Shown: positions 1 to 13,663 of the stretch, in pieces | How positions within the stretch are numbered: the stretch's first letter is position 1 | Layout of the letters: each line of letters begins with the position of its first letter | Assembly: GCA_038501785.1 (NCBI GenBank) | Contig: JBAMJR010000050.1 | Coordinates: 802,501-866,500, forward strand | Origin: Myoxocephalus aenaeus | Lineage: Eukaryota > Chordata > Actinopteri > Perciformes > Cottidae | Reading direction: 5' to 3' | DNA: 64,000 nucleotides | The notes under the pieces: generated by a model | Told to the model about the DNA's origin: nothing | Databases searched by the model: none | Seen by the model: only the letters and a program-made list of their open reading frames with translations | Translations under genes and position numbers: made by a program

Positions 1-854
1 TCCTCATACAACGGTCCGTATGTTTACTTCTGGTTTCCAAGTCCAAGTCTCTTATGGTTGCAAAGATCAGCGCAGAACACTTCACAGCTGTATCTAAGGA
101 ATTCAAGGCAAGTACTGTATCATCACATCATCTGTTAGTATACACTATAAGTATTCCATGTTTTACTTTGACACAATACCTTGAGAAATATCAATATTTT
201 TATCAAATTTAAAAAGCTGTTTGAGTGTGGGAGCTAAATTAGTTATTTTGCTATCCGGGAACTGTATCTAAAATATAAATTGGTGTTAGAAACATAACCT
301 CAGTGATCAGTTTAATTTTGAATCAGTGAACAACTGTTGCCTACATGGGGCCATGAAGGCCACATCAAAATCAATTTAAACTCATCTGCTCTTTTAAAAA
401 AAGACTAAATCTGTGTATTTTGAGGTCAAAACTGAAAATGATGAGCCTCAAGTTAAAGTTCTTATTGAATCTTAAGAAATATGGCTTGGCAAGAAGTGGA
501 AAGTGCATGAATGGTCTCAAAGCGGACTCATTCAGGTGAGTTAGCTGGCGATTTGGCCCCGCCTTGAATAATTCAGGAAAATGGAGTTAGAAATGGACTG
601 TCCCCATTAGAGCCACCTGTCCATCACAGAGCTGTCACACTGCAGGCTCATATATTTACTCTGCATCACAGTTAAATCCACCGACTGTATCTATTAATTA
701 GTAGCTCTCCCGTTGAGTGAAGGTAACCGCAATAAAATCAATCTGTTCTACCCGCAAACACAGAACGAGCACTCACAATGTTACGTCTGTGTCCAGCTGT
801 TTGTGACTCACTTGTTTTACAAAGAGACCAAACCAAAGAGAAACTGGGAGCTTA

Positions 855-860
<6 letters not shown>

Positions 861-929
<69 letters not shown>
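861..929. repeat. (GA)n microsatellite
   Basis: 69 bp of uninterrupted AG repeat. Confidence 0.95.
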
Positions 930-932
<3 letters not shown>

Positions 933-3900
933 GTAAAGGTGGAATGACAGGTGCGGAAAAGGGAGGCCTGAATAATTCAGTGAGTGGTCTGGCAAGATTT
1001 CATCTCTCTGTTGATCACACTGTTCATATTTCCTGCTCCTGCTGCTTTTAACTTCCCTCTTCATCCTCCAGCATTCAACCTGGTACCTGATTTTCATTTA
1101 GTACACTGGTGTTAGTCACATTTTAAACACAAGATCATTAGGTCATTTGTACTATTTTTCATAATCTTGTTGTGTTCTGGTCATTTCTTATTTTACCTTT
1201 AATGTTCTCTTTTTTTTTCCAGGCGAAATTCCAACAACAGCCAAAACATGATTGTCCCTTTAGAGATAAAGTAATATGAAGTGTAGACCAGAGAAATAAA
1301 ATGGGTGTAGAGCGGACATTCCCATTCAAATCAACGTAGCACGACGGTCAGAGAGGCGACCATTTTCACTCGTAATGGCGCCATTGTGGCCGTTATTGAG
1401 GGCTTTCTAACATATAAAACTAAACTGACTCACGGAAAAGTTATGGAAAGACTGAGGTGAGGTAGCATTAAAAGCATTATGGAATATAGCAAGCACACAG
1501 CTTGCTAGTGGCTAGCAAGCTCCGCCCTCTTCCTGGCAAGCTGCAACAACACTGATGTGGATTATCACAATAACAACTAACAACAATCACCATTTTCTTT
1601 TCTTCTAGTCGAATGACCACGCAAAGCAGTTCAATATCCGTTGAATAGGGAAATAAATTGTACTAATTACATGAAACTTTGCCAGTTGATTACTTAAATT
1701 AAGAAAATTATTTTTGTATTACACATTGTCTGAACTATTTAGATAAGCAAATGAGTAATTTTTTTATCTTAACTTTTGGTGAATTATGGAGAAATATACA
1801 GACCCAAATAAACAAAATGTAGTAAATGTGTATTTTTTTTTGTACATTAGGAACAGCAGTTTGACAAAATAATCTCTTTTGGGGAGAAAGGAATGATTGG
1901 TATGATCCTGATCCATGATTTAGGACCAGGATTGATACCGCTAACACGAGAAGTTCACGTGATAACAACTCCACAAACTCTATTAACACAAGGTGCAGTT
2001 GAAAGATAATGGCCATTAATACTATTTTGCCCAATTTTAATATAGTTTAGGTTTACATGTGTCACTTTGTCATTGTGGAAAAACTGTTTTCAGAAGTAGT
2101 TTTCCTCATCGAAGTGTCATTGTTGGGTGCATGGGATAAAAGCAACGATCTTGAGTTTCACGCCCAGTAGTGGTACCTCCAGTGTGGACGCCTTGGTCGG
2201 GCATTTCAACGGACACGATGGTGGGAGGGAAGCAACTGGGTGCTAGAAGGGGACAAAGGTGGGTTGAGCTGAAACAAAGAATCATTCTTAATGGGAGAAC
2301 AATGCTATCTATCATCACAATGATAGCTAAAGCACTGTTGCCTCAGTGGTAACCTGGACCGTGTCCAAGTTTCAGTTGTCCTTGTTTACAGAAAAACTTC
2401 TAACATTTGCAAAGAGACTTCAAATGCCTTAAAACTCTGAACACTCAGCATGAAAATCTGCAAAACAGTCTGACAACAAAGTGTCCTTTCCACCTTTTTA
2501 TCTACTTTATTTTGGTTTACTTTCATTCTTCTATTTTCTACTTTCGGATCAGTTTCGTCCCCTCTCCGTCCTCCACCTTGTCTTTCCTCTTATCACGTCT
2601 TCCTCTTGTGTGTTTAATGCCTGCTGACTGCGCATTTCCTCATCAGAGTTGATACTCTACGCACATACTAGGCTATCTCACACACACACACACACACAGA
2701 GAAACAGACAACATCGGTGTTCAGTCTCTGTGGACTCTGACTCCCAGCACAATAAGCATCATGGGAACGAAACTCCTAATTGGAGACAGGTAGGGAGAAA
2801 CGCTCCACTTTAAATATTTTACTTCTTTACGAAACCAGCAAATATATGAAGAACACAAGTGAATGAAGATAGTCAAGGAGAAAGAAGAGGCAAGTAAACA
2901 ATAAACAGGCATACAAGAAAAGAAGGGAACACTGGGAAGGGAGATAAAGATGGAAAAGAAGCGGGAAAGTAGTGTTTAGTGATGAAATGTTACTCCTGTA
3001 ACCTGTGAGGCTCATGTTGGCTCAGTTGTTTTGTTTTGTTGGTCAAAGATCAGGCCATCAACCCAATAAATCTCTGGCAAAAGTGCAGGATGCCAGTTTT
3101 GGTATGGGTGTGCAGGGCCGATGGTACCAAACCTGGCAACCTCACTGTGACGCCATCGGGACGCTAAGCTAAGCACAGTCACTGCCTCTGGCTGCCGTTC
3201 GCCAACAGAAATACACACATTTTCCTCCTTATTTTATGCAAGGACACATGTTGATGAGGGAGTTTTAGAGGAATTGAGAGGTGTATGTTCAGTCCACCAC
3301 TTTGGTTCAGACTGACATGTCTCAACAACGAATGGACGGAAATGCAATGACGTTTTGTACAGACGGTTACGGTCTCCAGAGGATGAATCATACTGAGTGG
3401 TGATCCTCTGACCTTTCCTCTAATCAGGTCAACCTTTGACTTAATTTGGTTTATGACCAAATTCCTAGAAAACCAATAACATTCCCATCAGCTTCAGCTT
3501 TACACATTTTTAGTGCTAAATAGTGAATGTTACTTTGCAAACATGCTGAAATAAGTAACCATGGTAAACATGGCTCGCTAAAGACCTGCACGTTAGCAGT
3601 GCCATTGAGCGTAGCTCATCATCAAGCACCAGGACTCTCACTGCCAGCATGGCCCTTTGTTTTCCCGTACACTCAGTCTTTATGCTACGCTAGCCTAACA
3701 GCCTCCTAGCTCTAGCTCCATATATTTAATGCACGGCCATGAACGTATTGTGAATCTTTTTCCATCTCGCGACTTTAAAAGTGGTTTAAATTCAAGACAA
3801 CTTTAGTACTCTTTCTGAAAAACATACACGTTATGCAACGGCATTATGCAAAGTGTTTATTTGCTTTAACTTTTCGTTATGAGGTACATCTCGATTGCAC

Positions 3901-4687
3901 AATGTAATGGCTATCGAATAATGACATCATCTGCGTTTGGATAGGTTCCCTATACGCCGCAATTCTGTCTGCACCCGGATACAATCTCCCAGGAAATGAA
4001 GGCTCGATTTATGACGCAAAGAAAGTGCAGCAACCACTGCGAGGACATCGCTGACCGCCTGTGGGAAAAAACAAAGTAACAGTGGAAAACAAAATGCAGC
4101 ATGTCCTGTGTTGTTGGAAGTTGCTGGGCTCTTAGGGAGACGGAAAGTGATCCGGTTGTCTCTGTGACGGCGGCGCCAACAACAATATCACTAACACCAC
4201 TTGGAAACGCTGAGTATACTCTCAGAAAATAAGCCTGAATAAAAATCTTTGATATTTTACACCGCTGTTTTGGTGGAAATGTGTGACATCATTGTTAGTT
4301 GTAGCGTCTTACAGAACAGTGAGTTTTCTACATACCAATAGAATCAGGTAGAAACCTTCGGGTGTCCAAAGGTCACACATCAGCAGGAAGAATCCTCTCC
4401 AGGCGGCAGAGCTGAGCTGGGGTGAGGGTGTGAAGTGTGCCTCTAAACATGGCAACTGTGGCGGTTCATGTGTGTTATGATACTCCCTGAAACACGAGTT
4501 ATTCATTAAAATAAACATTGTGGATACAAGCTCTTAGTATTAATGTGTATGCAGTGTGTATTTCATTCTGCCCGGCTGGAGTGAGAACTATCTCCTTGGT
4601 AACTCAGCACCTTTCCCCTCTCTCCCTCCTGAAGTTGACCTCCCACTGAGCGCACTGACACCCCTGTCACATCCCATCCACCCCATC

Positions 4688-4689
<2 letters not shown>

Positions 4690-4754
<65 letters not shown>
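4690..4754. repeat. (CA)n microsatellite
   Basis: 65 bp of uninterrupted AC repeat. Confidence 0.95.
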
Positions 4755-4757
<3 letters not shown>

Positions 4758-6974
4758 CTGCATGCCTCATGAATATTTAATCAGAACTGGTCTTATGACA
4801 TGCAGTATCAGACCAGTGCAGAAACATCCCCTTCTGAGCCCCACTGAGAGATTATTAACCCGTCAGAGTGCAGAAGGGACACGCCCTCACACACATACAA
4901 ATACACTCTGTATGAAGAAGAATACGTTGAAATGTTATATTATTGTGTGACTTAATCACCTATATATGGCACAAATACATAGCATATTTCTCATAAAATA
5001 TGTATGGAATCATATCCTCTCAAATCTGTTTCATGTTCAGTGTGAATACACTTCTCCAGACCACAGGATGCTCTCATCCCTCCAGCTCTTTCAACAGATC
5101 ACCGCTGTGGGAAGATGAGATACAAAGGTGGGCTGACAGAGATGTTGGGTTTAATTATTGGAACAAAAGGGGACAATTCATGTGTTGAGTGTCATTATTC
5201 CATCATTTGTCCCCCTGTTGAGACCCGGATGAGAGATGGATGGACGTCATTCTAGTTTCTAATAGAGTAGCTTACAATTTAGTTAAAAAAAAAATTGTAT
5301 GTTGTCCTTAACATTCCTCAAACCAGAATATTTGAACCATCCTGTAAAGCTATGCTATTAGTATTAGAAATTCCAAAGTTTATTTTAATTATTATTCTTT
5401 TTTTCAGAAATCACATTTTCTTCCCATGTTGGTTTGCGTATGACCTTGAAGGCTATTTTACCAATGAGCCTCAGCTGCTGTTGCTATAGAGAAGAAGCAA
5501 AATTCAAAATGTTTCATGGTTGCAAACCAATATATTGACTGGATTTTTGACAAAATAAATCAGTAATAATCACCACAAGGTTTACTGACTTGGTTTGATG
5601 GAGCATGTAGCCACTACTCTTTAGCAGGTGGATGTACTGTCTTGGTTTAGGTTTTTTCACAGGTGTGAAATTATGATCATGTGACGTTTTAATCAAACGC
5701 TGCACATACATCCTTCTGCACAGTTAAGCTTAAATACCCAAGTGACATAACAAGAAGAAAAACATATTTTTTAAGGTTCATTAAGTTCAGTGATTACAAA
5801 ATTGCACCAGGGAGTCGTATTTGACAGGCTTGTAATTTGTTACTTTTAATCAAGCAGCCAGATATTTTCAACACAGTTGTTCATCGTTTGTTCTGATGAG
5901 TCAAGGAGAGCTGCAGGACCATCTAAGCCTCCAGCTGCTAGTCGCCTAACATCGCATGTGCCGGCAATGAATCAGACTTTACTGCAGGATAAAAAACCCG
6001 GAAAATACCTCTTCCCACTGATTCCTCCAGTGGATTTCACACAGCTGTCACTCATTCCTGGTTCTCCTTACCAACACGGAGGTCCGGTGGTCTGACATGA
6101 TGTGGAAGATGAATCTGTCTCATCAGGAGCAGGGTGAGCTCCCTCTCCAGGGGGATTCCCAACCGCTCCCCTCCTGACAGGTTTGATGAATCTCCACTTC
6201 CCCTCTATGCCGGACGCAAATCTTGAGGTTTTAACCAAACGCACCACTGATCCATCTTTCAGAGGAGCTGGAGACGGACTGTGGGACATTTCACTAATGA
6301 GAGACGTGACATTTCAACCTCGGCTTCAGCCCAGCTCGACCTGACAGGCTGCAGATGTGACTCGTCCTTCTGCTCTCTGCTCAAAGTCAACAGAATCCAG
6401 TGGGGGACCAAGTATTCAAATCTTTTATTTATTTTCAAAACAACAAAGTGAGATAATAACATAAATGTTTGCAATTACAAGTAAATATGCCTCCTTCAAA
6501 TGTCTACTTAAATGAAAGTGAACGTGGCCTTGCAGTTATGGGTCAAAAGTGAAAGCACTCATAGTGAGAAGTAGTTTGGTTTCACTGTTAGGCAAAAATA
6601 CCATACAGTATGTCCACATGTGTTACTTTATAAATAACTTCAAGAACATTCAAAGATGTGAAAGGATAATAAAAGGATAGAGGAAAGAAAGAAGTGAAAG
6701 AGGGCATAAACAAGGAAGTCAGTGAGGAAGGACCGCAAGAAGGATATTTTGGCAGAAGACATATGAAGTACGTCCTCAGTGAAAATGTACATTATGGGTG
6801 CTTCGCATATTTGCTGTTGTTACTTAGTTGTACATAAACTTAATTTCTAGCAGACATGGTAACATCAACATCTTCCTTACTGTTAAAGGGACCCAGTCCA
6901 CCTGCACAGTAACCACTCCACCCTAAACTCCCAGAACAACCTACACATCAAGTGTCATATTATGTCTCTAAAAA

Positions 6975-7130
6975 CCATAGAGTGTATATAAGAAGTGGAA
7001 CATAGTCACCGTGACATCATCCATTGGTTTGTGAAATACAGTTTTGAGGCCTCAAGTTCAGCATTTTGGCCGTCGCCATCTTGGTTTTCCAGAGGTGACA
7101 CAATAGGCTGGAGCTAAATACAAACTAAGG
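6975..7130. repeat. Dispersed teleost repeat fragment (probable)
   Basis: The sequence containing GTCACCGTGACATCATCCAT and GGCCGTCGCCATCTTGGTTT resembles a phrase I recognise as highly repeated across percomorph genomes (memory, no search run). The full element may extend to about 7600. Family and termini are not determined. Confidence 0.4.
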
Positions 7131-8737
7131 CTGAATAAGGCATTTTAAGAGACCAAAAAGGTCACAATTAACTTTCATCAACTGATAACAGACTGTGGAA
7201 GTCTGAAGTTGTAAGACAAAAACAGGGACAATTCCCACCGGACAACGCTGTGGTAGCAGTCAATCACAAGATAGCCATCCCTGAAAGCAAACCCTGCTTT
7301 ATCATCTATTTTATCTAAATGGTACCAACATTTACTAAATGTACATCATGCTGTATTGAAAAAGACTTGAAACAAGCAACTGAGACCATAAACTCGTGTT
7401 TACAATGTTTAATGAGATAATAAATCAGGTGAGAAGAAGCCATTTTCTTATAGACTTCTATACAATTGGAAATGTTTTAACAACCAGAGGAGTCACCCCT
7501 GGATGGCCATTAGAAAGTATACAAGTTCAAGGCACTTCAGCATTGACTTCATTGTGTTGCCCCCTGGTAAAGACTGAAGTATCCTTCAGCAGAATTAGTT
7601 CATACAACGTGTCGTTGAGCCTCATAGAACGGCAAAAGTGCCGTTAGCTGTTCCACGCGGCCACACTCGAAGGTGAGGTGAAAGGGTCATTGAAAGGAGG
7701 AAGACGACGGCACACACATCTGGGCAGCCTTTATTCAGACATTGATCGTTTGTTGAAATGAGCAAGCTTTTTTTTCCTAACACACACTCGGCCAATCACT
7801 GTGTGAAATGGACGCGGTCGTCAAACAGAAATCACAAATGTGTATTTAAGGACATAAAGTACCTGGATAATCACCAAAGGTCAAAACAAGAGCGGCTCAG
7901 AGGGATGTTGGCACGGTTCTAAAGCTTTGGAGGTTTCTAGAACGTTTGATGCCAAGCTGCACATTTTGGGTGTCAATCAAAACTGCAGAGGTTAGAGTGT
8001 CACTGCCGGAGAGGAACTATTTTTTTTCTTCTGTTTGAGTAAATGTGATTGATCACTTCCCCTTTTGACAGAATCCATGAACTGAAAGTGTACAAGGAAA
8101 TGGAAACACGTGAATGTTCTCTGAATACTTAGCGTGACTCTTCTTTTAAGCTGGACTCCACCCAAGACTGTTGTTCTGCCTCATCACAGCTGTTGACCGA
8201 GACTCCAACCCTAACCTGTAAAAGAATGCCATTCACAATCGGCAAACAAACAAGAACCATGATTTAAGACATGCGCAAAAAAAAAGTCATGTAGCTCTGG
8301 GTTTGTGTTTTATTCAGACGGTGAGAATGTTTTGGGCCTCCGTCCTTAAATGTTAATAAAGCCCATGCAAATTTAATCCACGTAAACAGGGGCAGGTGAG
8401 TGGACTGTGGCCGATGACTTATTCATGGAGGCCTATCTGACCGAGACCTGCTGGCAGTGGGGGGATGGGTGGGGGGGGGGGGGGGGGTAATGTGTGTCCA
8501 ACCGCTCATCAGGCTGATTGCGTGTGAACGTCATAATGCTCGATTGCTGATCTACACCGCCGAGAATTACAGGTGGTCGAGTCAACATGAAGACCTTCTG
8601 TAGGAGGAACTGGTGAGGGTGAGTATGTGCAGAGAGTCTCCCGCCACGAGAGACGAGCATGCACCAAGATGTGGCAGCTTTCTCTGATCACTTCCTCCTC
8701 TCCGTGTTTATCAGCTATATATATATATATATATATA
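7131..8737. other. Non-coding DNA between the repeat and the Tc1-like element
   Basis: No gene is recognisable. It contains a 17-base G run (8471-8487) and a (TA)n run at 8716-8737 that directly abuts the Tc1-like terminus. Confidence 0.5.
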
Positions 8738-9253
8738 CACTACCGTTCAAAAGTTTGGGGTCACTTAGAAATGTCCTTTTTTTTCAAAGAAAAGCACAGT
8801 TTTTTTCAATGAAGATAACATTAAATTAATCAGAGATACACTATACATTATTAATGTGGTAAATGATTATTCTAGGTGGAAACGTCTAGTGTATAGAGGC
8901 CCATTTCCAGCAACTATCACTCCAGTGTTCTAATGGTACATTGTGTTTGCTCATCGCCTTAGAAGACTAATGGATGATTAGAAAACCCTTGAAAACCCTT
9001 GTGCAATTATGTTAGCACATCTTAAAACAGTTATGCTGGTAAGAGAAGCCATAAAACTGGCCTTCCTTTGAGCTAGTTGAGTATCTGGAGCATCACATGT
9101 GTGGGTTCAATTATACTCTCAAAATGGCCAGAAAAAGAGAACTTTCATGTGAAACTCACCAGTCTGTTCTTGTTCTTAGAAATGAAGGATATTCCATGCA
9201 GGAAATTCCGAAGAAACTGAAAATGTGTCTGGGTGACCCCCAAGCTTTTGAAA
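8738..9253 (+). mobile_element. Internally deleted Tc1-like transposon
   Basis: The 5' terminus begins CACTACCGTTCAAAAGTTTG. Its TTCAAAAGTTTGGGGTCAC (8746-8764) is inverted near the other end as GTGACCCCAAGCTTTTGAA (9234-9251), with one or two differences. This inverted repeat is characteristic of a widespread fish Tc1/mariner family. Between the ends lies the 5' leader plus only the first part of a transposase frame. The outermost right-hand bases have decayed. The element is about 515 bp instead of the usual ~1.3-1.6 kb, so it is non-autonomous. It follows a TA array, in keeping with TA-targeted insertion. Confidence 0.88.
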
Positions 9254-9267
9254 TATGTCTATTTTAG
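9124..9267 (+). pseudogene. Tc1-like transposase N-terminal remnant
   Basis: The frame opens MARKRELSCETHQSVLVLRN and continues EGYSMQEIPKKLKM, matching the first helix-turn-helix (paired-like) DNA-binding subdomain of fish Tc1 transposases. After 34 codons the frame runs straight into the 3' inverted repeat and stops at 9265-9267. The second HTH and the whole DDE catalytic domain are missing, so no transposase activity is possible. Confidence 0.82.
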
Positions 9268-12200
9268 TTCGTGGTGCAAAACCTGCAGGATATTAATAAT
9301 CCACAGCACATGATTTCCCGTACAGAATAATCTGCTTTCTTAAGCAACAGCAGTATCACTAAAGTGAACTCTTGAGTTGACCATTGTCCACAGAATGGAT
9401 GTGTTGTGACATATTTCTGCTGGCAGACTACATTTTCTCAGTTAGCATATGATTATTGATCGACAAACTTGGAATCCATACTTTTTGCAATGTAATCATA
9501 TAAAACGCATAATTAAATTAAGTGAGGTTCCCTTCGTAGACTGAAAAACTCCGGACTGAATGTGAGGATTTCATGGGGCATTTTAGTTTTAGTTTTTTTG
9601 TGATTTGCATTTTTAAAATGGACTATCTCTGACTATCTTTTTTTAGTCAGAGTCAACACAAAGGATCATAAGAGGCAAGGACAGTTAGAACGTCCACATG
9701 TTCATGGCCGCTGATCAAACGTAATCCACTGATGATAACTGATGAGGATACAGGCGCGTGAGACAGTAAATGGATCTGTTGAGATGGTTTATTTAACTAT
9801 AATAAGCTTGTTTGCACTACACTTATATGGCTGTAGTTCACCAGGAGGCAGGTTCTACGAGATCTCCTCCACATATTTCATGGCCAACTTTAAAAAGCCA
9901 TTAAAAAGCATGACATCTTTGTTTACTTGCACCTACTTCCACTACATGTTGTATACGTACATAATTCATTCGTATTTAAACTTTTCCGAGAACATGACCA
10001 AAATTGTTATTGCCTCCCATCTTGAACGAGATGCCTCGATCAATCTAGAACAATGCGGAGCGAAGGAAAGTGTTTTGGCTCTCCGACTTCAAGGAGAATA
10101 TGAAAAGAAAGATGGCTGAGCATCTCTTACCATTTAACTGACAAAGAACCTGAACTAACTTGTTCACTGGAGCGAATGACTATAACGGGGAAACAGTGAG
10201 CCGAAACCGAACAAGAAGGCTGCTAACAAAAGAAACAACTACCACAACAACAGCAGCAGGGAAGGTGGAGAACATTATCAGTTAGAGACGGAAAGAATAG
10301 AAACGCTGGCCCCAAACTGCCAACGTCTCTCGCCACAAAAAACAACAACCTCTAAATGAAAAGGCAACATGTCAAACAAGTAGCTCCTCTCTTTCACAAA
10401 CTCCCTTTAGTTTCCCTCCGTTTCTTCCTCCTCCTCGTCTCTCTGTCACCGAGCGAGGGCTGCCATGACAGTTTCGGCACTCCGTCTCCGTCTCCGTCTC
10501 CTCCGCGCGCCGGCGGCAGCGCTGAGTCTGCACTCCTGCACCACAAACACTTCTTCATTCTGTTTATTTCTCCTCGTCTTCCTCTTCCCGCAGAACGGTT
10601 CCAGCGCTCGGTATTAAACAGGCTAAATGGGGACATGCTTTTATAAGGCAGGGGCTTTGAGTGTACCCCAGTTTAAGTTAGATAGCAGAAGAAAGAGGAC
10701 GTTGTAGCGTCGCTTTCTGTCACTCCGACAGTCTGTCAGATACTCGCTCGCTCTGTGTCTCTCTGCGATGCTCTTATTGTGCATTTAATTGAGGAAAACT
10801 TTTAGGAGTTAGGTAGTTACCGAACTTCTACCAACACATGTAGAACCTTACAATACTGAGCATGTCCGCAGTAGAGAAACGGTGCTTTGGACTTTTGTTC
10901 AGATGAAACAACGTAGGTCTTCATTCCTGTCATGTTTGTTCTGTCTTATCCAGACCTCCGGTTTGCCGATTATGTCACAGACTTCCAAATAGTTCAGTTG
11001 CTTGTTTGATGGTCGCTTCCCCGATTGGGGGAAAAAAACATAGATCAAAGCTTTTGTTGGAAGGATTTAGTAAAATAACGTAAATCCCGTGTGCGAGGGC
11101 CAGAACAATGTCAAACAATATGAACACACTTGAATGCAGAAATAACTGAAATAACTTAAATCGACATATGTGATTTTCCTATGAAAGCATAGGCATGACA
11201 ACCATTAACTTGGCATCAAGAAACGTCGAATGACGACGTTTAGGAACTGAAATTCTGTTTCACGAAAACGTTTCCTGTCAGCCTCGTATCGCGCTTGCAG
11301 AAATTACATTAACATGTTAACACAAGACGTGTTCAAATTCACATGACGATGTAATCTAACATCGCGACGTGACAACGTAAGTACTGTCAGTAAACGACGT
11401 TGCGTAACAAGCGTAAAGTCAACGTTTACTTTTGGTTTCACATGGGACACGAACAGCAAACTCCAGGGTGAAAGTCCAGTGTTTGTTTGTTAAAGGGTCA
11501 TTGAAGGCAATGACAAATCATCCATTTGGGCCTTTTGAGGCCTAAATTAAGTCTAAACTTCATGAGAACTCAAACTTTAGAAAGAAGATACTCTGAAACG
11601 GATGCAGACGACGACCACATGGTAACCCATTTTGGACTGCACACATATTTCTTCTGGTCCCTAACAGAAAACACACCCAAATGTACATCCCCATGGGCCT
11701 TTATGGCTTTTGCAGACATGGAAAGTATCGTTTGCACCGTATACAATGTTTTATCCATATTAGAGGATGAGAACCTTGTGCTGAAAGAGGATCTTGCTGA
11801 GGAGGAAACGTGTCCCCTTTATAGTCCATCCACACTCCTGCCTGCACGTCCTCCTGCATGATAAACACTTAACAAGCAACACTCACACACACACACACAC
11901 ACACACACATACTGTCCCTCTGTCTGGGGGTGGAGTTACCTTTTAGATGTGCATCAGCCCGGACAGTGTGTGTCTGCCTCTGGGTCCTGGTCCCGGGTGT
12001 GTGTGTCAGCTCAGTGACACCTCAGTCACTTCGGCTCTGCAGCTGCGCCGTCGTAGCCACCGGGAGTGCCCACGCGGCATTTTGCGGGTGCAGTGGGTGA
12101 CAGGGTGCATGACAGCGGGCGGCGTGGCACTTGCACTCCCGTGTCAGCTGTGAGAGTCCGCTTGGCACCGAGCAAACAGAGAGCCACCCTCAGGACTGAA

Positions 12201-13261
12201 GAGGAGTCACTCAGAGAGATACAACTGATCCTGTGCCGCATGAGACAAGATGTGTTTCAAACCTGGTGCGGCTTCATGTCGTGAGGCGTTTACACTCACA
12301 GTGAGAGTACAGGACAGAGTGAGACGCTGAGCACACCATGCTGCTTACTTATTGGTCTGAGAGTCCAAAGGGGGTTTTAAAGTACAGTGGGGGAAAAAAT
12401 TAGATAGAATAGTTGTAACTTTTGAGAGGCTAATACGTGTACACTGATAAAAACATTTTCTGCAGAAAGTATTTAAGTGCTGTGTTTCTACTTTCTCAGT
12501 TGAAGGTATCATGGCCAACTAAACCAAACACTTCATCCAATTATGTTCCCATTTGAAAATGTTGCACATTACAGTTTAACTTGAATGACAGCGTTCAGTG
12601 TCGACGCAGGGGAGTGTTTCTTCATTGAAAGAAGGCTTTCGAAGAGTTGTATTGACATGTGGTCTATCCAATCACCTGCCAAGCATTTGTCTTTAAAGTG
12701 CTTTCCCTTTTCTAAACAGTTTTCAATGAAGGCTTCTCAGATAGTTCTCTATAAAAAAACATCACGCAGGTCAGGTTACGTGAAGCAAGTGAGGACGTTA
12801 GTATGTCACCATCAGACAATATCTGGGCTGGAGGAACGATAAACAATCAAAAATCAAGATAGGATGTAGTAATTATTCAATTTTTGTAAACTTATTTTTG
12901 TGACCAAACATTATCTAAACATTCTTCGTCATTTATGACATATCCTCGTTTATGGCAGCCTGAATCCCCAGAAGAAGAAAAAAATGTGTTACGCTTTTGA
13001 CAAGATTTAATGAATGAATCAGTCGATCAATAAAAAACAACGAAACAAAACGTTTTAAACTTCAACCAGGGAGCATTCTGGTGTTTCTATAAAGCTTTTT
13101 GTTCACCCATCCATGAAGATTTTTGCATTTTTACAAAACTATAATATGTTGCTTTTTTGTCCCGTGTTATACTTTGCATAGTAAGACATGAAGATATGAG
13201 GGTTTTTTAGGGATACATACATGGAGACTTAGGCAACGTGAGTGTACAGTATGATTGTCAT

Positions 13262-13262
<1 letters not shown>
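9268..13262. other. Non-coding DNA, left flank continued
   Basis: No gene is recognisable. A 125-codon open frame at 9742-10119 has no domain or codon support. A CpG-richer, pyrimidine-rich patch lies at 10.40-10.60 kb and another GC-rich patch at 11.95-12.15 kb. The ACGT-rich block at 11.2-11.45 kb is described separately. A short (CA)n lies at about 11880-11908. Confidence 0.45.
11228..11436. repeat. ACGT-dense block, possible palindromic repeat
   Basis: Eight ACGT tetramers, several as AACGTT, GACGTT or GACGTG, occur within about 210 bp of AT-rich DNA that is otherwise CpG-poor. The density suggests a degenerate repeat with inverted AACGT/ACGTT words. A similar but weaker block occurs at 34311-34460. 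Family unknown. Confidence 0.35.
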
Positions 13263-13348
<86 letters not shown>

Positions 13349-13353
13349 ATGTA

Positions 13354-13392
<39 letters not shown>

Positions 13393-13402
13393 TGTGTGTG
13401 TT
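13263..13402. repeat. Compound (TG)n(TATG)n(TG)n microsatellite
   Basis: A (GT)n of about 66 bp, then seven GTAT units, then another (GT)n with one GG interruption. Confidence 0.95.
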
Positions 13403-13558
13403 TGGTGCAGGAAGTGAGTCTGTGGTATGGCTGCAGGCCAGGCTGAGTGGAATAATTGATTGCTGATTGACCCTCCACTGCCACTGAGGACAGTCCTCTC
13501 ACTGCATTACTGCACAGACTCCTCTGGTCAACAATGTATGTGCACCCTCTCAACTCTG

Positions 13559-13663
13559 TCTGTGTGCGTGTGCGTGTGCGTGTGCGGTGTGCGTGTGTGC
13601 GTGTGTGCGTGTGTGCGTGTGTGTGTGTGGTGTGTGTGTGTGCGTGTATATGCGCGTGTGTGC
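13559..13663. repeat. Interrupted (TG)n/(TGCG)n repeat
   Basis: An alternating TGTGCG/TGTG array of about 100 bp. It is a Z-DNA-prone purine-pyrimidine alternation. Confidence 0.85.

Larger units (their letters stand above)
1..6974. other. Left flank, non-coding
   Basis: I can support no gene here. Simple repeats are (GA)n at 861-929, a short (CA)n at about 2680-2699 and (CA)n at 4690-4754. A perfect 8-bp-arm palindrome lies at 1501-1519. Short ORFs lack domains, codon bias or splice context. Confidence 0.5.

Noticed and set aside
2106..2318. Minus-strand ORF with PPTIVSVEMPDQGVHTGG
   Set aside because: It looks faintly protein-like, but no family is recognisable and there are no splice signals. 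It could be part of a dispersed repeat.
9742..10119. 125-codon ORF as a gene
   Set aside because: No domain, no codon bias, no splice or promoter context. The length is within chance expectation for this AT-rich DNA.
10356..10646. Possible first exon in a CpG-richer patch
   Set aside because: The pyrimidine-rich sequence gives ORFs on both strands, and no homology or paired splice sites could be recognised.
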